This document shows, piece by piece, positions 6,847-7,795 of a DNA stretch of 7,795 nucleotides. The notes under the pieces were generated by a model. It had not been told where the DNA came from and ran no database searches. It saw only the letters and a program-made list of their open reading frames with translations. Source of the stretch: Pseudomonadota bacterium (GTDB lineage: Bacteria > Desulfobacterota > DSM-4660 > Desulfatiglandales > B25-G16); NCBI GenBank assembly GCA_030633645.1, contig DAOVRY010000025.1, positions 1 to 7,795 of the forward strand, written 5' to 3'. A program made the translations under genes and the position numbers. Every line of letters starts with the position of its first letter. Position 1 is the stretch's first letter.

Positions 6847-7323
6847 TCACAGTACAATTATGCTACTCTTTATGTCCTCCTCTAAATCTAAAATCCCGAT
6901 CGAATGGGACCCAGATATGGCAAACCCTGAAGCAGTCCCCGGATTAAAAAACAAGACACCCTTGTCACGGCGATTAGCAGGCCTGTGCGTATGGCCGAAG
7001 ATAATAGCATCTACATCATTGAACTGAGATCTTATCCTTCTTTCCATACCAAATGGGGACCCCCATCCATGAATCAATCCCAGCCGGAACCCATCTGCCA
7101 CGATTATCTCTTTCTTAGGGAACCGCTCTCTTATATCCCGCTTATCCATATTGCCCTGAACTACATGGAGGGGCTTCTGACCCAAGAAATCAACGATTTC
7201 CATGGAGACAAGATCCCCTGCATGAATAATCATATCCACACCAGAGAAGTATTGGTCATATATATCAATTAACTGCTGACTCACCTCTCTGAGGTGGGTA
7301 TCTGAAATGATACCGATCTTCAT
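6847..7323 (-). CDS. YfcE/MJ0936-family metallophosphoesterase
   Basis: This is a small cytosolic calcineurin-like phosphodiesterase of the YfcE/MJ0936 group, with two metal ions and activity on phosphodiesters in studied members. The natural substrate is generally unsettled. All metal-site motifs are present in its 158 residues: D8 and H10 (SDTH), D37 (HAGDL), N58 (QGNMD), H85 (IHGWG), H111 and H113 (FGHTHRP). The length is normal for the family and there is no signal peptide or extra domain. The ATG at 7323 opens directly into the conserved MKIGIISDTH, so the start is secure even though no clear Shine-Dalgarno precedes it (only AGAAAA). It is the first gene of the minus-strand operon, with a leader of about 47 bases after the predicted promoter. 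It ends in TGA inside the ribosome binding site of the HIT gene, nine bases before that gene's ATG. Confidence 0.93.
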   Translation of the reverse strand: MKIGIISDTHLREVSQQLIDIYDQYFSGVDMIIHAGDLVSMEIVDFLGQKPLHVVQGNMDKRDIRERFPKKEIIVADGFRLGLIHGWGSPFGMERRIRSQFNDVDAIIFGHTHRPANRRDKGVLFFNPGTASGFAISGSHSIGILDLEEDIKSSIIVL

Positions 7324-7377
7324 TTTTCTAAAGGAGATAGGGAGTGAGCGTTGTTGTCTACCTGTTAAATGTCAGCA

Positions 7378-7407
7378 AGTATAGCAAAATATAAAAAAAA
7401 ATGACAA
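7378..7407 (-). promoter_or_regulatory. Predicted sigma-70 promoter of the yfcE-like/HIT/lapA/lapB/amidase operon
   Basis: On the minus strand, TTGTCA (7407-7402) and TATACT (7383-7378) are 18 bases apart. TGC directly before TATACT is an extended -10 element, and the spacer is very T-rich. Transcription would start near 7371, leaving a leader of roughly 47 bases before ATG 7323. No other convincing promoter was seen in the short gaps further along this strand. Confidence 0.7.
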
Positions 7408-7412
7408 GCCTA

Positions 7413-7463
7413 AATAGGTTCAGCCCAGGGCCACGTCATTGTGAAACCTATTGGTGGGTTCAG
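7413..7463. promoter_or_regulatory. Inverted and direct repeats between divergent promoters, possible operator
   Basis: AATAGGTTCA (7413-7422) pairs with TGAAACCTATT (7442-7452), with one bulged base. A nine-base palindrome, GCCCAGGGC (7423-7431), lies between the arms. GGTTCAG occurs directly at 7417-7423 and again at 7457-7463, 40 bases apart. The repeats lie between the two -35 boxes and so outside both predicted transcripts, which suggests a DNA-binding site rather than an RNA hairpin. No known operator consensus was recognised, and chance similarity remains possible. Confidence 0.4.
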
Positions 7464-7480
7464 CAATCTAGCAATTACTG

Positions 7481-7509
7481 TTGACACGCCCTGCCAATCC
7501 CCTTATACT
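7481..7509 (+). promoter_or_regulatory. Predicted sigma-70 promoter of purD
   Basis: TTGACA (7481-7486, perfect consensus) and TATACT (7504-7509, five of six) are separated by exactly 17 bases. Transcription would start near 7516, giving a leader of about 73 bases before ATG 7589. No purine riboswitch or attenuator fold was recognised in that leader. Confidence 0.8.
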
Positions 7510-7588
7510 TCAGCACCGTAATTCTTGTACCTATCACCATCCACGTTGAGGTCCCTATCTCTACTACCACCTTTACCGGAGGAAAACC

Positions 7589-7795
7589 ATGAAAGTCCTT
7601 GTATACGGCACAGGGGGGAGAGACCATTCCCTTGCTGATAAATACGGAGACAGCCAGCATGTTGAAAAAGTCTATTTTTTCCCTGGCAATGCTGGTGTGC
7701 CTTATTCAGCAAAGGGAAAGAGAAAGTTGATAGAGTGCTTGGATATAAGGGATTTCAATGAAGTGGCGAAGTTGTGTCTGGAAAACCAGGTGGAT
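7589..7795 (+). CDS. purD: Phosphoribosylamine-glycine ligase (GAR synthetase), N-terminal part, cut by the window end
   Basis: PurD joins phosphoribosylamine and glycine with ATP to make glycinamide ribonucleotide, the second step of purine synthesis. Only 69 codons are visible, all open to the last base. They match the start of the family: MKVLVYGTGGRDHSLADKY corresponds to the glycine-rich nucleotide-type loop (usually GxGGREHAL), followed by VEKVYFFPGNAG (usually VxxxPGNAGT). Asp replaces the usual Glu in GGREH, and the stretch after PGNAG diverges from common PurD sequences, so this may be a divergent branch. GGAGG at 7578-7582 lies six bases before the ATG, and a strong promoter stands upstream. 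The N-terminal domain alone does not prove activity, because the ATP-grasp catalytic part lies beyond the window. Confidence 0.85.
   Translation, partial: MKVLVYGTGGRDHSLADKYGDSQHVEKVYFFPGNAGVPYSAKGKRKLIECLDIRDFNEVAKLCLENQVD

Noticed and set aside
7344..7394. A 16-codon plus-strand frame starting at GTG 7344 after AAAGGAGATAGG
   Set aside because: The purine-rich stretch resembles a ribosome binding site, but the peptide is tiny, there is no plus-strand promoter upstream, and it overlaps the leader and -10 box of the opposite operon.
7516..7588. Purine riboswitch in the purD leader
   Set aside because: The 73-base leader is pyrimidine-rich with no recognisable three-way junction or conserved purine-aptamer core.
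7475..7712. Two overlapping minus-strand open frames over the purD start
   Set aside because: They cover the purD promoter, leader and conserved N-terminus, have no motifs, and lack ribosome binding sites.

Overview
The window is an ordinary chromosomal housekeeping segment of a Gram-negative bacterium. It holds an outer-membrane lipoprotein acyltransferase (Lnt), lipopolysaccharide-assembly factors (LapA, LapB) and a periplasmic cell-wall amidase. The order lnt-prfB facing amidase-lapB-lapA-HIT-phosphodiesterase, next to purD, together with moderate GC content, suggests Desulfobacterota (former Deltaproteobacteria). That placement is inferred from gene order and family resemblance, not from any search. 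No mobile element, tRNA, rRNA, CRISPR array or phage gene was seen.

Left part, plus strand (1-2888). An unidentified reading frame enters from the left edge and stops one base before lnt. lnt encodes a full-length apolipoprotein N-acyltransferase with its Glu-Lys-Cys triad. prfB (release factor 2) follows. It is a frameshifted gene: the true start is at 1778, and a CTT TGA C slippery site with an internal Shine-Dalgarno-like element requires a +1 shift, giving a 369-residue protein. Starting the gene at the downstream ATG (1830) would lose the autoregulatory leader. prfB runs convergently into the amidase gene with only six bases between their stop codons.

Middle and right, minus strand (7323 down to 2895). 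Five genes read in the order phosphodiesterase, HIT hydrolase, lapA, lapB, N-acetylmuramoyl-L-alanine amidase. Short gaps (9, 35, 44 and about 60 bases) and one recognisable promoter at the head suggest a single operon. The last three act at the envelope. LapA and LapB are inner-membrane proteins that in enterobacteria tune lipopolysaccharide synthesis through LpxC turnover, and the amidase cleaves peptidoglycan crosslinks during cell separation or remodelling.

Right edge, plus strand (7481-7795). A near-consensus sigma-70 promoter (TTGACA, 17 bases, TATACT) precedes purD (GAR synthetase, purine synthesis), which is cut by the window end. It is divergent to the envelope operon's own extended -10 promoter. 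The 73 bases between the two -35 boxes hold an inverted repeat and a direct repeat that could be a shared operator.

I see no undescribed system here. The most notable items are the recoded prfB with its UGA-terminated upstream neighbour, the duplicated palindromes upstream of lnt, and the divergent control region.
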